From Owenia fusiformis (taxonomy: Eukaryota > Annelida > Polychaeta > Sabellida > Oweniidae), in NCBI GenBank assembly GCA_903813345.2, contig CAIIXF020000011.1, positions 35,066,166 through 35,130,165 on the forward strand: DNA of 64,000 nucleotides. The letters are read 5' to 3'. The position numbers and the translations under genes were made by a program. Shown here in pieces: positions 22,400 to 36,500 of the stretch. The notes below the pieces were generated by a model. It saw only the letters and a list, made by a program, of their open reading frames with translations. It searched no databases and had not been told where the DNA came from. Each line of letters starts with the position of its first letter. Within the stretch, counting starts at the first letter, position 1.

Positions 22400-22800
22400 C
22401 TACCTTGTTTTTAATGCTCCAAAGCCTTTTTTCTGTCTATCTTGTATGTGCTCCTCAAAGCTTAGATTCTGATCAACTATGACACCTAGTATCTTTGTGT
22501 GTTCTACAACATTGAGAGAGATGTTGTTAAATTTGATGTCTACATTAGGTCTAGCCTTGCCTGGCGGTGAGAACACTATGACCTTGCATTTATGTTGTGA
22601 AACGCCCATGTTCCACTGGTCGCACCATTTTGACAGGTTTGAAATGTCATTGTTAAGTGTGTTTGTAGCATTGTGTGGATCATAGTAGAAAATTCTGGTA
22701 AAATCACCAAGGTGTAAAGCACCCCGCCGCCAATGCAATGGGATTTCCCACTCCGGATAGTTTGACATGTCTCAGATGAATTAGGACCTATATTATAAAT

Positions 22801-24175
22801 ATCGAGCCCAGATTCACTTACCAAACGCCAAATGGCACTCTGGTGAGGTAGGGAAGGATTTTATACAGAAAACCAAGGCATAAATTCAGTGGGAGGCCAT
22901 TTATTGGAAGCTCAACTAGTGACAACCCGAGGATTCCGAGTTCAATAATTATATCAGATCTTTAAAAATATTTTTGTTGGGAAAAATTGAACGTTGATTA
23001 ATTATTTAGTTAATTTTATTATTGAAAGAGTGTATCCTTTGTTCAATCTTCGAAGTGGTGTGAAAGAGGCAATGTGCAGTTTTGCATTGTATAGTTGAAT
23101 ATTCGATGGTTTGAACCTTTTAATCAAAAATGGCGGGAAATTTGAGTATTTGAGAAATAACAACTGCTCACAAAATTTTTTCCAAAATAAAAAAAGTGTT
23201 TTTCAAAAATCTCAAAAATGATTTTAAATCATTCATGTTAGAGAATGAATGATAAAACATATTTCCAAACTTTGCACGGGGCCTTAAAGAATCAGTCCAG
23301 CCCTTATATTTTGTCCATAACCACTGTAACATCATTCTATGCTTTTAGTTGACTTCATTGATCGAATCTCTTCGTGCTCGCATCTCCAGTGAAACTTATT
23401 TTTGAGTATGGGTAACTCAAGAATAGATATCAAAATAGAATTTAATCAGAAGATTAATACACTGGCCCGGCTAAATGCCATTTAAGCCGAAGTTTTCTGA
23501 AACCAATCTTATTAAAAGTGTCATAAAAGAAGTACAAAATAATTTTCAGGAAAAAAAAACAAAATAAAAAAGAAAGTAAACATTTTGTGGGATGTCATAC
23601 ACGGGAGTAAAGCAGATCCGATGATACAATGGCTTGCTCAGCAGTACCCTGGCTGTGTCACGGGGCTTACTGTAATAGCGAGCTCGGCGGTAGGTTCAAA
23701 CAATGTGGATCCTCAAAGCATATGTGCTCACGGTATCATCGTGGTTCAACACTCCGGCGTGTCATACATCAGTTCAAAATATTGACATTCATTGAAACCC
23801 ATATTAGGAATCACATGCTTACAAAATATAATCTCATTTATATCAAACCATTGCCACAAGTGAGAAAAAATGATTCATGAAGTTTTTCTGATTGAAGAAT
23901 CGCCATGTCAAAGCTAAATAGACAATGCACGTGTACGAACAAACAATCATAAATTCATATATGAGTCAGTACTATTTTGGCCCAACCTGTATATTAGTTA
24001 AAACCCCGTAATGTATGGGTAATTGTGTAACATAATATCAACATAACACCTTTATACAGTCTATTGCTGTATCATTTCTTGGTTATATTCTGCTTATTTA
24101 CAAAATTAGAAAAAATATTTCAACATTACATGACATTATTCAAACCACAAAGTTCCAGAATTATCAACTGAACCA
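22801..24175. other. Intergenic region downstream of the NRF-6-like gene
   Basis: No recognised gene. The one oddity is a more GC-rich patch at about 23585-23785 with an open frame of 66 codons on the plus strand (WLAQQYPGCVTGLTVIASSA). It matches no family I recognise and has no splice partners that I can find. Otherwise the DNA is AT-rich with no clear repeats. Confidence 0.4.
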
Positions 24176-27100
24176 TCAAGTCTTTCTTGACTTCTTTGGG
24201 AAGAGAATCCATGTGACAATGTTCATTATTGGGGCTTCTACAAGCAAATGCAGCAGCAAAGCAAATCCAAACGAATACATCACGTGACCACAGAACATAA
24301 CCATCTAAAAATAAACCAATATGATATGTCACAGATTTGATTTTTAAGAGTCTGTTTCTACATGTTGTCCTTTAATTTAAAGTCGCATATAAAATGATTT
24401 ACAACATAACGATGATTCTCAAATCTAAGGCTGCGTTTTTGAGCTGCCCGCATCAGGTCAAAACGTAATATTTAGCATTTGTCATCTACGAAAATCGGTA
24501 TTTTGAAATTAATTTGATAATCCTTATATCTGGGTAGGGGGAGTCAACCTATGGTAGGTTGTATTCTCTCAATGTTTCCCAGATTTCTTCACTACTTTTG
24601 TATCTTCAGAAATTACATCTTCGAATTCCAACGCGTGTTATAAACAACTGAATCAAGATGCAGGCTTTTCGCATTTGTGCCTACATATCCATTAAGATGA
24701 GAAAACTCACCCTAAGTTTATTCCTATTTGGAAACTACTTTTGGAGCCCTGCATTCGGATGATGAAAGAATGATGAAAAGGGCCTTGGAACAAATCACAC
24801 GCGTTTCAAAGGGACGATCTTACCTGATTCTTTTTGTCGATATAAATTAACTGTCTTCTGTTGAAGACATAGCTGAAGATAATGATGGGGTGAACCAGAA
24901 AGGTGGTATAAGTGAGTCTACTGAGGGGCTTCCAGAGGCCATATGACAATATGCTGTTGATGAAACCTAGAATTAGATGGCATTGGAATGTCATACAATA
25001 AAATACACTCCCCTCCATAAATTTAGCAATCAGAAGTTTGCATCCCATAGGATCAATAGTTCCTTAATTAAAAATTGTTATTAAGAAGTTTATGACTGAC
25101 AAAAATATATGTTAAATCGCTCGCCAGACATACACATGCTTTGCAAAGATTTTTCTGACAAATGTGTACTTGCTATCCTACATTGCATATGTAATCAACA
25201 AAATACCCTTCTTGACTATAACAATCATATCAGTCGCACTTCAGAAACGATGTATTTACCTCCATTACCAGTACAGCATGCAAAGAGTATCCATGCTAGA
25301 CAGACACCCCACAATGGACTTGCTACTGTCTGATAGGCTACTGTTCCATCGTTAGTCCAACCAGGTGCCCATTCTCTAATGTCATCATATTTCACAAACA
25401 CCAATATAAAACAGCCAGCTATGGATACAATCCATAAAGCAAACGTCAGAATCTGAAATATAATTTGTGCGAGATGGTGACAAGACAAATAAAGATGGCT
25501 GAATTTACAATAAAAAAGATATGTAATGCACATGAAATGATTTTTACCTTATTTATATGATAACCACTTCGACGTTTTGACAGTACAAATCCAACAAAGC
25601 CGCCAAATGCAAACGCAGCAACACGACAATATGGTTTAAAGTATACCTCAGTGATGTAGTTGAAGTCCTCACCACTGAAATAAGGTTAAACACCAATGTA
25701 ACTACCAACTGTGTCTAGTATTCAAAGGACTGATGCACGATTACTACTTTTAAATTTTCAATTGAGCCAAATGACCAAATGGGTATTATACGATATGACT
25801 ATGCAAGGCAATCATCTTTAAATAAAGATGGCATGGCAATGACAATTCTAACCCTGCTGCCACCTTTGTATTGCCCTAAAACCTATGACGCAGAGTACCT
25901 TACTTGATTTGCGCATCGATGTTTTTCCATTCAAGAACAGCATTTGCAGCAATGTTACCAAATACCAACAGTGCGAGTATTATCAGGCCGATAGTAGGGG
26001 AGCTAAAGTAGAATGCAAATATGGTATATGGTGTTTATTTAGAAGCGGAGAATGAGTGCTCATATGAATTTGGTATTTTTGTATTAAATCATAATTGAAA
26101 AGGAGTTCTATTTTCCAGGATTCACAGTATTTGCACTGAAGAAGGGACTCTCATTTCTAATAAATGTTTTGAAATTGCCTTTCGACAGAGACTTTCCATG
26201 CTTAGTTGGGTGTTAAGAAGTATTTTAGTAAGAATGACAACAGGAACGACCCATTGTTACTGATAATGGTAAAGATCTTACTAGACTAGCGGAACTATAA
26301 ATAATGGTGCTATCCAATAAAACTGCATGTTGTTTGCCAAATATAGTGTCCATGTCATGCACTGTAATTACAAAATGTTGGTATTGTCTAAATATAATAA
26401 TTAGTACATAGATAATAAAACATGGAAGTTGATTGGGAAGTTGATGGTACATCTTATCTTATTTTTGTGGATTTTAGATAAATTATACACTTACTGTTTT
26501 GTCTGTATTTACAAAGTTCTGTACATATAGCAGATTTCCCCACCAAGTATCGAGGCAGTTTGTCGGATCGACTACACTTTTTGGCCAAACGGGCCCGTCT
26601 CCAACATATTTATAAAGACAGGTATACACCATTAGAACGAACATCAAAATAGGCGTCAACCTGCAATTACATAAAAACATTTAAACCAAATGAAACTGAA
26701 TGACCGTGAGGTTCAACCTGCTTTAGTTAAAACAAAAAATGGTCAAGATTTTAAACTTGCCTTCAATATTTTACTACACTGACTTGCATACATGATAAAA
26801 AAATGCAGTAAGTAAACAGAACACAAGAAAACACAACCAGTTAAAACAAACACCAGTATCCCGATCAAAGGTCCAAGACACAAAGAAAACTGTCAAATGA
26901 CATACGTAATTAAAATATACCGTATATTTACCTGAACCATCGATGAGCGTAGAATTGCAGAGCAACGACAATGTTTGATAGTAAGCCTCGGGATTTGTCC
27001 ATCCAGTTTATTAGCGAATAAGTTGTCAAAAGTCCACTGAAATCAAGTGATCAAAGCTACAGTAGTTGCATTAGAAATAGAGGGGTACAACTGATACGGT

Positions 27101-30100
27101 ATAAGAGACGTGAGAACATTTATATCTAGCTGATGACCGTTTTCATAAATTTATTATTTCAATAGCACGACTGCAATGCAGTTTGTTTCCTGATAGCATG
27201 CCTTCATTCGGTAATGTTACTGTTAAAATACATTATAGTATAATGTACGATGTTTATCGATATGTAACATATGGAAAAACAGCCCTCACCTGATTAAAAA
27301 GAACGAGTCCAAGGCAAATGCACTGTTAGACACAGCTTGAAATTCCAAGTCTCTGATGAAACCTATTGCTTCTATAAGATTAGAGGTAGTAGGTGAAGGT
27401 GGAACTAAGAGTCCAACCACGTACGTTTGAGCTAAAATAATCCAACATAAGGAAAGCACTTTGGCACCATGGATAGCCTCCATATCATTCTTGCCATGAC
27501 TTCCACTGTGGAACAGTAAACTAGAGTTGTGTAAGGCAGAGAATGAACGGATAAGTCGTAGAAATCCACCTAAAGTATGAAGGATAATTCAACTGACGGT
27601 ACTTATCATGAAACAAATTTCAAACAATGTTTTTATACAAAAGAACAATTCAAATCGATTTAGAAACTTCTATAAGAACCTTTCCTGAGCGATTTCTCCT
27701 CATTTTTGAACTTCTCAACATCATCCTTAGCCCAATACCAACTGTCCACATGTCTGTTCGGGTTATCACCTTTAACGTATGTTATATTCCTGAGCTCAAT
27801 TGTGTCCACTTGTTTTGGTGCCTTACCTGCACCATTTTCCTTTGTTTTAGTTCCGTCAATGGTAAATGCAACGTTGTCGTACATTTGCCCCATGGATGGC
27901 TTTTCATCTTTTTGGTCGTTAGAGCAACACGTCAGGGAATCATTGCAAACGTAAATAATGAGCCCATCAACAACTGTGCATATAACTACAATGATCAGAA
28001 AAACTCCGATGACAGATCTGAAATAAAGAGATTATGTCTATATTACAATCTAGCCTGAGTGTTAACGTACATTTGCAGGTGAAGCAGTTACAAACTTTTG
28101 AAAAGGGTAGTTATAATGTATGAGTCATTTTTAGAAATACTTCTTTTCATAGAAAATTGCGTTTTCAGTTATATTGTTAGTATTACGTTCACTTTTTAAT
28201 GTTTTCAAAAATGGTCCAAATACTTTTACTTTGCATATTGTACATATACGTTTTAAAGTTACCAATTTGATAATAGACAACCATTCATCACCTATCAGAA
28301 AAGACATCACAAAAGCTAATGTTTTTATACCAAAATGTATTATTCAAACTATTACATTGCAGTTATAGCCCTTGAGTCAGTAGAAATATCTGGTTTATTT
28401 GAGGCGCAATCCACTTCAGTAATTGGCAATCCTAAACTTGATAACGACCCCGTTGTCAGCATCAACTTAACATCACCTTCTGAACAGCTACTTGGTAGGC
28501 ACAGTGAGAGTTGGATAGGGATTGAGGTGATAATTGGTACTTCCTGAAATTGTATAGAATGGTTCTTTATACGCGCATTTAATACAAGTCATTCAATCCA
28601 AATATGTTTGGTTTTTAGGTTTAAAGTTTTTTATTATCATTTAAACAAAACAAATTACAAACACAGCAAGGGCCGAAGCAATGCTTGTTTGGTAACCTGT
28701 ATTTTTCATTTTAGCATCATCAATGGCTGTCTAGATTGGATCCTAATGTTGTTCCTTAAATATATTAGTTTGGAAATTTACGACATCATAACTTTTCTTT
28801 GAATCACCAAACGCATGAAGGAATTGCACCGTGTGCAAGTATTGGTATGCTTAATGAAATATGATAATAGTTTCTACATAACTAATCTGCGAATGAAAAG
28901 AGATGACTAGACAAACCCTTATCAACAATAACAAATGCATCAAATCATCGTACCTTTATCTCCATACAATGAAACTATTGTGAATGTTATATTAGACTGT
29001 TTTAAAGTTAGATACTTAAGATTATGTAAGTACCTCAGGAGGAGTCAAACCAACTGTAACTTTACAGTATTCCCCATTGAACAGGTGCTCCATTTCCGAA
29101 GACGTTGCATTATTTATAGTCATATTCCTTTCCGCCTTAACACTAAGACACTGTTCATATTGTCCTATCCAGAATATATTTCCTTTAAGGATACCACTTT
29201 CAGGTTTACCAGAAGCGTCAAACACTAAAAGGCAAAACTATGCAAGCTGAAATATAACATGTAATATAAACTACTTCTCTCCTTGGAACATTCTTGTTAC
29301 AAGATACTTAATAATTAATACTTACATTTCTAGTTAGGCAACCCATACCATACCACACCATACCATACCATACCATACCATACCATACCATACCATACCA
29401 TACCATACATGTGAATAAAGTTAGAGCTAAAACCAAGCTGATACAGCAATCAAAATAAGACAACGTATACATAATATGTTATTGATGCTGTTAGTCTATA
29501 AATGCACACCCCTTTCCCCTTTCATATGTTTGGCAACTGGAAAGTTCCCGTTGGGTCCATTATTAAAAAGTAACGTGTTAACACAAAGAAAAAAATTGTT
29601 TGGCGGTAACATAAAAGTTATATTTATTTTATGCATTGATACACGTGAAAGTCATGAATTTCCGAAAAAATGTAACAAAACATGAAGATTGAAGCATTGT
29701 CAGACTTCGATATGCTATCAAATAAAACATTCCGGTAGCCAAACTTACGGAGGGGAGTGTATCTTATCTCTTCTTCTTAAAAGCTACTTACTATTGACCG
29801 CCCAAGATGTTGCTGAAGTAAGTTCATTTATGTAAAGTGTTGTGTCACTTAAACATTGTTGTGTCACGTTCATAGGAGATTCAAAATTAGCCCGAATGAG
29901 CTGTCCCAGTATTCCAAGAATACTGACCCTTCCAAGGCCCTTGGATATAATCCCCTGTATTTCTTCATCCGTTGCGTTTGCTGGTATAACCACATCTTGA
30001 AATCCTTCAGCAATGGACTTGATTATGATTTGAACATTGTCGTTTTCGATTATTCCAGGAAGAGCACTCACAATGTATTGTACTATCGGGTCATCTAGAA

Positions 30101-30338
30101 GGTCGGATATTTGTTCAATCGTTGGGAGTAGATCTACAAGCGCGTACACGATATCTGGGTTGTCTTTGAGAAATTGAGCAACTAAATCAGCTATAATATC
30201 CACCACTGGATCAGCTTCTAAGTTCCCTCTTGCGATAGCATCCCCTCGTCGTCGCCTAATATCGATGTCATCGGAAGAAACCCCTGCATTTAATAAAACC
30301 AATGCAATGCTTACAATTATAATATTTTTCCATGCCAT
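24176..30338 (-). CDS. NRF-6-like (nose resistant to fluoxetine) multispan acyltransferase, complete, 13 exons
   Basis: Exons: 29792-30338, 29034-29224, 28356-28543, 27680-28017, 27290-27569, 26932-27036, 26495-26660, 26282-26361, 25904-26002, 25548-25674, 25260-25452, 24824-24966 and 24176-24304. Every junction is GT-AG and in frame; the product is about 861 residues. It has a signal peptide (AWKNIIIVSIALVLLNAGVSS), an acidic extracellular segment, and the NRF domain at about 125-310 (MFDASGKPESGILKGN, CLPSSCSEGD). One membrane span follows, then a polar loop (about 335-420) and the acyltransferase-3 domain (about 450-860, some ten spans). C. elegans NRF-6 and its relatives are thought to act in lipid or yolk transport. 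Two positions differ from the family pattern I know: ILAQTY where GHTY is usual, and LANNMQF where LANDMQF is usual. It may be a divergent or inactive paralog. Confidence 0.93.
25016..25060. repeat. Solo MITE end 50 bp from an NRF-6-like exon
   Basis: CACTCCCCTCCATAAATTTA, preceded by TA, matches the terminal sequence of the 34.7 kb element. The rest of the element is gone or unrecognisable. It lies in the intron just upstream of the exon starting at 24966. Confidence 0.55.
29341..29408. repeat. Pentanucleotide microsatellite (CCATA)n
   Basis: About 13 near-perfect copies of CCATA in a row, with one variant copy (CCACA) near the left end. It lies in intron 1 of the NRF-6-like gene. Confidence 0.95.
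29505..29759. mobile_element. Short MITE of the CACTCCCCTCC family in NRF-6-like intron 1
   Basis: The right end AGCCAAACTTACGGAGGGGA (29739-29758) is followed by the last base G and then TA; the left end CACACCCCTTTCCCC...GTTTGGCAACTGG is its degraded complement. Size about 255 bp. The right end is 33 bp from the splice donor of the first exon (29792). Confidence 0.6.
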
Positions 30339-33300
30339 TGTTGTGTGAACTCAAAAATTGTGATTTGACAGACTCAATGTGCCACACCTCCATGCAAATT
30401 GTAGCAATAATTTTGATTATTGTCAATAACCTTATCATATCCATATAGTGAAAGATACGACGTTTATTGGAAGCGAGTGCAGGAGGACAATGGACAATTT
30501 CAAATATCCTCTAGAGATAAGGACATTATGGCGGGGAGATAACACTACATATAAATACAGGAAGTTAATATACTCTACCATAAACAAACCATCCAAAACC
30601 TTGTATACAACTATTCGGTGATAGGGACTAGTCATACTTCACAATTCGAATAAAACTACAGCTTATCTTAACCACGCGAAAATTACAATATACAACACAA
30701 TACGATACATTACAATACAATGGACCACAATGCATGTTTTCTGAGTTTAGATTTTTCTGTATTTTGTTTTTATCCAATACTATTGAAAATATATTACAGA
30801 CTGGTTTTTATGATCGAAAAAAGTAAAACGGAGACTGTATTACACAATTATCAAGATATCCAGATTACACTGCTTCGATAAAAAAGTCACTAACATGAAT
30901 GGCAAGTTACATTGTAATTTTTTAAGTTTATCATTTTCAAGATCCATCAAATCTTTAATCGCATTTTAGTACAATTTTTTTATAATCTGTTTTATTTCGT
31001 TATAACATAGTTTAACTTAGTTTATGTAAATAATAATGTATTATTCTGACAGAAAGGGGCTTGCTGGTGTTTATTAGTACAAATGCACTTAGATAATAAT
31101 AATAGTCTTCACAACTTGAAGTGTGAAGATTTTGCCATGACCTTCATCGTATTTATTCCTATCTGCTATTTCAATGTTTGTATATTGATAATGTAGGAAT
31201 GATGTATCAAGGGTAGTCTACTTCAATGATAGTAATTGCAATAAAAGTTGACAGGTCTTTGCAATTTATAAATCTCATCTAATAGTTGTACAGGGTGAGC
31301 CTGTCTCTCTGCCAACTCGTTTGTCCATAATAAAATATTCCTTCACATTACTACACATTTTCGCTTTTTAACACGACAGAATGTGACGTTTTTTGAGAAA
31401 AATGTACACATATGGAAATCCTTTCGTCATCCACATTTGCCTCTATATTTCAAAATATTTAAGACGAATTACTCTAATATCGAATATATATTAACAATGG
31501 GTTAGGAGCATCATAAAACACGAATCAATTGATATTTTAGGTGAAATAATCATATGTGTTGCGTTGTTAGAAAATGGCTGAATGGCGTAAATTCGCCCTA
31601 TTTTAATGATTTTTGAAAACCTTTCGTCCTCCACTTTTCCACATACAACATAAAACATATACGTTTGCGAACAAAATCAACTATTTATTAATCAACTAGA
31701 GTTATGAGCAAAATAATCATGTATGATTTATTAAAAATTGGTCTCGTATTTTTGGTTTAATGTACACCTGAAAAGTTGAAGGTAACAAAAATGAGCAAAA
31801 AGGTCACTGTCGACAGATTCTATTTTTCAAACTCTATGACATCACAATTTGGGACGCTTACTAAAATTCATCCTTTGAAATAACACTTCCATCTACTTTT
31901 ATCAAGACGAAAAAAGTATAATAGTCAATATTGTTTGAGTTATAAGCGTTTAAAGACGAAAAATTGTTCAAAATGTAACGTGTCGACAGCGGATATTTGC
32001 CCGATTTTGGGTAAAAACTCTTTTTTAAAAAGAACGCGCAAGAATTGTGAAAAGAGTGTACTTGATTTGAAAACTTCGTTAATGTAGCTTTAAAATGATA
32101 TATACATTTGATAGAATAATGTCTTATATTCCGAAGAATTAAAGTTACATTCATGCAATACCCTAAAAACACACGTTACCACCTTTTTGCGACGTGTCTT
32201 ATAAAACCTTGAAGTGTTGGTTTTAGCATAGAATATTTGCACAAATAAATATACCTTTTAGAAATACATCGCATATTGTTTAGGATGATTGTTTTTTCAT
32301 TTATACTCTCATGTCCTATCAATACATTTTGTTTAGTACATAGCGATGTGAGCTCTAAAGGGAGCCATTGTTTAATGTCATTTAATAAAGCACTTACAAT
32401 AGTACATTCATACAGAAAACATGAATTTTTTGTGGAAAAATGTGATTTTTTAAATCTACCAAGGATGATATCAATATCCCGCTAATATCATCCATCAAAA
32501 CCCGATATCATCCCTGATATTGTCCCTTTCCCAAATATGTGATTTATCACTTGCTATTAATACCTGATATTGCTCTGACCATGGTACAAATTGTAAATAT
32601 CACCCGCTCGATCAGATCTATGACGTAACAAATTCTAGATTCTGGGTCAGGGGATTTGGCTATAAATCCTCTTAATCTACTAAGTATAGAATAAATCAGT
32701 TAAATGCTCGATTTTTGATTCAGGGTATATAACCCTTCATAAATATAATGTATCAATCCTCTGTCCCTACGGTCCCTCGGGTTGATATATTGTATTTCCC
32801 TCAGATATACCCCCTGTATCAAAAACCTTCCATTCAAAAACCTGTATATTCCCCGCAATACGACAACATTTAATTTTGTTTTGTTCTTGACTATAGACAA
32901 TATAGACTATAGACATAGACTTTCCTATAGAAAGATGTGTACAACAACATTAAAAAATCAAGAAACACAAATAAAAGCCTAACTTATTATAACATTCTTT
33001 TAAAATTGACGCTCAATAAATATGCTCAAGCGTATCATCTGACGGCTGATCACTGTTTCATTGTTTATTTTTTTAGGGTGTCATAGAGTAATGCAATCCC
33101 AGGAATTGGTGAACGCTTTTTGCGAAATGAAAATATGAAAATTCAAGGACAAATGGCAGTCAAGTAAAAGAATGTATGATAAATATAAAATACATCAACA
33201 CAAAACAAATATACTGGTAAAAATTATCCTTCCAAAGAACCAAAGGGGAAACGATATTTCAACGAACTTTCTCCGAACATGAATGGAAATAAACCTTTAG

Positions 33301-33546
33301 TTTACCCTTTGAAGCTGCCCGTGAGGCAAAAATACAAAGCTTTCAATATAAACTCGTAACTATTCAAAAGACCTACAAGATTATCGGCTATTTCACCTAA
33401 GTAAGTCGTATGAGAAAATGTTTAAAAAATTTTAACCAAAAAATTTAAATCATCTAAATATCAAATTATTTCATATGATAACACTTTATCTTATTCAGAA
33501 TGCATTTTTCACATTCACATTGAGTCTTTGCTCGACCTATTTATAG
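30339..33546. other. Intergenic region between the NRF-6-like gene and oxidase A
   Basis: No gene recognised. TACAGGGTGAGCCTGTCTCT at about 31290 looks like a mariner-type terminal repeat at a TA site, but no matching second end was found. CCTTTCGTC(A/C)TCCAC occurs twice (near 31421 and 31620). The part at 32455-32580 repeats short GATATCATCC/GATATTG words. The promoter of the NRF-6-like gene should lie just above 30338. Confidence 0.4.
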
Positions 33547-36500
33547 TTATTTAAAAGGATTATATCCTGCACAAGTCTCACGAAATGCACCTCTAAATAT
33601 ATCCTTCAAATGAGTGTTGACAAACAAGTTGTTATTGTCCAGGTTATACTTGTTGCGCATGTTGATGAAGGTCAGAAGATCATCTCCAAATTGACGTCTA
33701 ATTTGATCAGAGATTCCAGGTATATATTCATAATACTTTGCCCAATGTGGCAGAACCTCTTGGTTGTTCTCCATTACACCAACTCCGAACTAAGGAAACA
33801 GAACAGTTCATTGTATTTATATTGTTTGGAATTTGATACACCATTGAGATGGACTGCTGTCGCATATCATTTCTGGTGAAATCTTGATTTTTTAGAATTA
33901 AATAAGTAAACTTTAAAAGGAATTAATTCAAAAATACAACATTCGAATTTTGTCCCTCGAGCCTTCTTACGGCAATCTTATATAACTAAATTTGTTTTAG
34001 GGCACTATTACCTGCGACTCTAGTGATATATGTTGTGCAGAGTTAACTTCACTCATAACTGGTTCTTCACATTTGTCATAAAATAGGGATATCTCACTAT
34101 AAGTTACCAACTTAGTGTCGGTGTTCTTGTCTGCAACCTGGAAAGTATTATATAATTCGTTTTTTCACTTACATAAATGGTTTTAAGTAATTTTGATGTA
34201 AGCTTACTGGAAATTTTTAAGACATTTGCGTGTTTAATCAATGATTTTTAAAAGCTTTAAAGAAGAGGGGGGCTAAGTAAATTCGATGATGTTCTGCGAC
34301 CGTTTTGATTTACAGAAAGTTACTCACTGTTGTAGGACATAGCAGGCAGTCATCAAAATGCTTCATCCATCGAAAACACGATATAAGTTTGGGGTTAAAT
34401 CCTACGTTTTTGAACATCCCTTTGACTATGTTCAGGTGATCCTGAAGAATTCATTATATTAATATTGTACTTTAAATTCACTTAAAGCGGCAGTAGAAAT
34501 GCCCTTTCTGGGCGATTACGCCGCGAATAATAATGTAAATTTATTTATGATTTTAAAAAATAAAGAGTATTTATTATCTAAAAAATTGTGTAATTATAAA
34601 AACTAAAACTCGTAAATTAAATTATATCCACATGTAATTATACAATAAAATATTTTCTTACATTTCTGATAAAGTCAATCGAGAATTTATCAAGGTTATG
34701 AATATTTTTATATATGTTTATATTTTGATATGTAATATACACTCCCCTCCATAAGTTTGGCTACCTGAGCTCCCCATTGAACTACGTGTTACGCCTCTTT
34801 ATTTTGAATTTACTTTACCTGCGATGAAAATACTTACAATATTGATGGAAAAGTAACTTGTCTTCATTTCAAATACCTCCAATTTTTCCAATTTATTTTC
34901 TCAATTACAATAGGTCGAAAATTGATGATAAATTTGATGAATTTTTGAAAATCATCATTCCCATGTAATCCAATGGGAAATGGTAGGTTCGGGCCAAATC
35001 AGAAATCGGGATATCTATTCAGTAAAAGATTCGGCAAATATATTTTTATATAGAAACTAAAATTGTCTATAAGCTACATTTTCTGTGCACGCACTTAGTG
35101 TTCAGTTTACCTGATGAATACTAAAGTTACAGAGCTTCAAAGTCATTTTTTAAAATCATTGTTCGGCTCTTGTGTTGTTTTAATGGGTAAATGTTTTTGA
35201 AAAACAATTTTGACTTTAAAGACCTATAACTTTGTTGAACCTGAAAAAACGTATCAATTTTTTGTTAAATAAAGTTAGCAACTTCAATTGCCTACCCAAT
35301 ATGTAATTTTGCAAGGACTCGGATGGATGGATATTCTGTCAAATGACTTGCGGCCAAAGTACCATTTCCCATCGGTTAACATGGGAGTGTGGATTTTCAA
35401 ATATTCATCAAATTTATCATCAATTTCAAAATATTGTAATTGAGGAAAAAATGAGAAAATTTGGAGGTATTGAAAATAGAGTCTAGTAACGTTTCAGTCA
35501 ATATCATAAATATTTTCATCGCATGTTAAGTAAATAAAAATTCAAACGTAAGGAGGCTTTAATACGTAGTTCAACGGGGGAACTTAGGTTGCCAAACTTA
35601 TGGAAGGGAGTGTATATTATATTCACCAAATAATGTAAAAAACATGTTTTACCCTCAATGTTTTACCACTTTGTGTCATATCATCAGATTCTGGCGCAGC
35701 AAAGCCCACCGAAGTTCTTACTAGTGTGCATTGTGAAAGATTTGCCTCGGCATTAACTGTTCCCGAGTATGGTTTTATAACTGACACAGCCTCGTACGTA
35801 GAGCCATCTGCTAGCGTGAGAGTGTCATTGTACTGTTCACTCAGTGGTGTATTTTGATCAACTTCGCTCCACATCCTATATCGAGGAAATATATTTGCAT
35901 AACCACCTTATCCGTCTTGTATTCATCGGTGTTATATAACCTCAACCATTTATAAGATACACCATATTTTTTCGGGTCGTTTTGAAAATATCACATATCC
36001 AATGAGTAGAATATATTATATCTAAACAACTACAAGGTTTTCATCCAATACTCGTTTTTCCAAAATTAGTGTTAATACACATATGCCTTCTCACTGACAC
36101 TTGTCTCAATAGAGGATACAATAAATTCATCCGATAATACTAAGGTCGCTAGTTGGTGTGCATCGTATTTGCATTTCTTACCATATATCTATTTCTGTTT
36201 TGAATATATCAAAACTGCTCTCTTCCTTGGCTGATTCAAAGTCAATCATGAATACGATGTAGACCCCCCAGTTGTTCATAATCAGATTTCGACGAATGTC
36301 GTCATCCAGAAGTTTTTGAATAGGAATGTTGGTGGCGTACGTATACTTTTGTTTCACATCAGGAACTACCTACATGCGGACAATTAATTTATTCAGCTTA
36401 ATATGTATATACAAGTTCAAAAGAGGAAACAACAAAAACCAGAGCAAGGTAATGAAAATGTTTAGCAAGTACTACTATTCTAGTAAAAGGGAACAGTCAA

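Larger units (their letters stand above)
15480..22800 (-). mobile_element. RNase H-bearing LINE relic (I/Nimb-like) split by later insertions
   Basis: Minus-strand LINE sequence survives in four pieces. 22400-22790 encodes the reverse-transcriptase region after the catalytic site (ISNLSKWCDQWNM..., KILGVIVDQNLSFEEHI). 21004-21792 encodes LEYGFGVIATSTDKAISAY and then an RNase H domain with TDGSAYGNPGPTGSAAI, GEVRAINLAL, FSDCQPALI and PGHVDVKGNELADSHAK. 16983-17054 is a short bridge (RAALVAKSGKYAEAKT). 15526-15989 is the C-terminal part with the zinc knuckle KCLNCDRIETIDHFIHHC. Stops and frameshifts, and the loss of everything upstream of the catalytic motif, show it is dead. The order of the pieces is preserved, so the gaps are insertions, not rearrangements. 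Confidence 0.85.

Noticed and set aside
34736-35614. Possibility that the palindromic block is an alternative oxidase exon
   Set aside because: TA-flanked terminal repeats shared with other loci and lack of any open frame show it is a MITE inside an intron.
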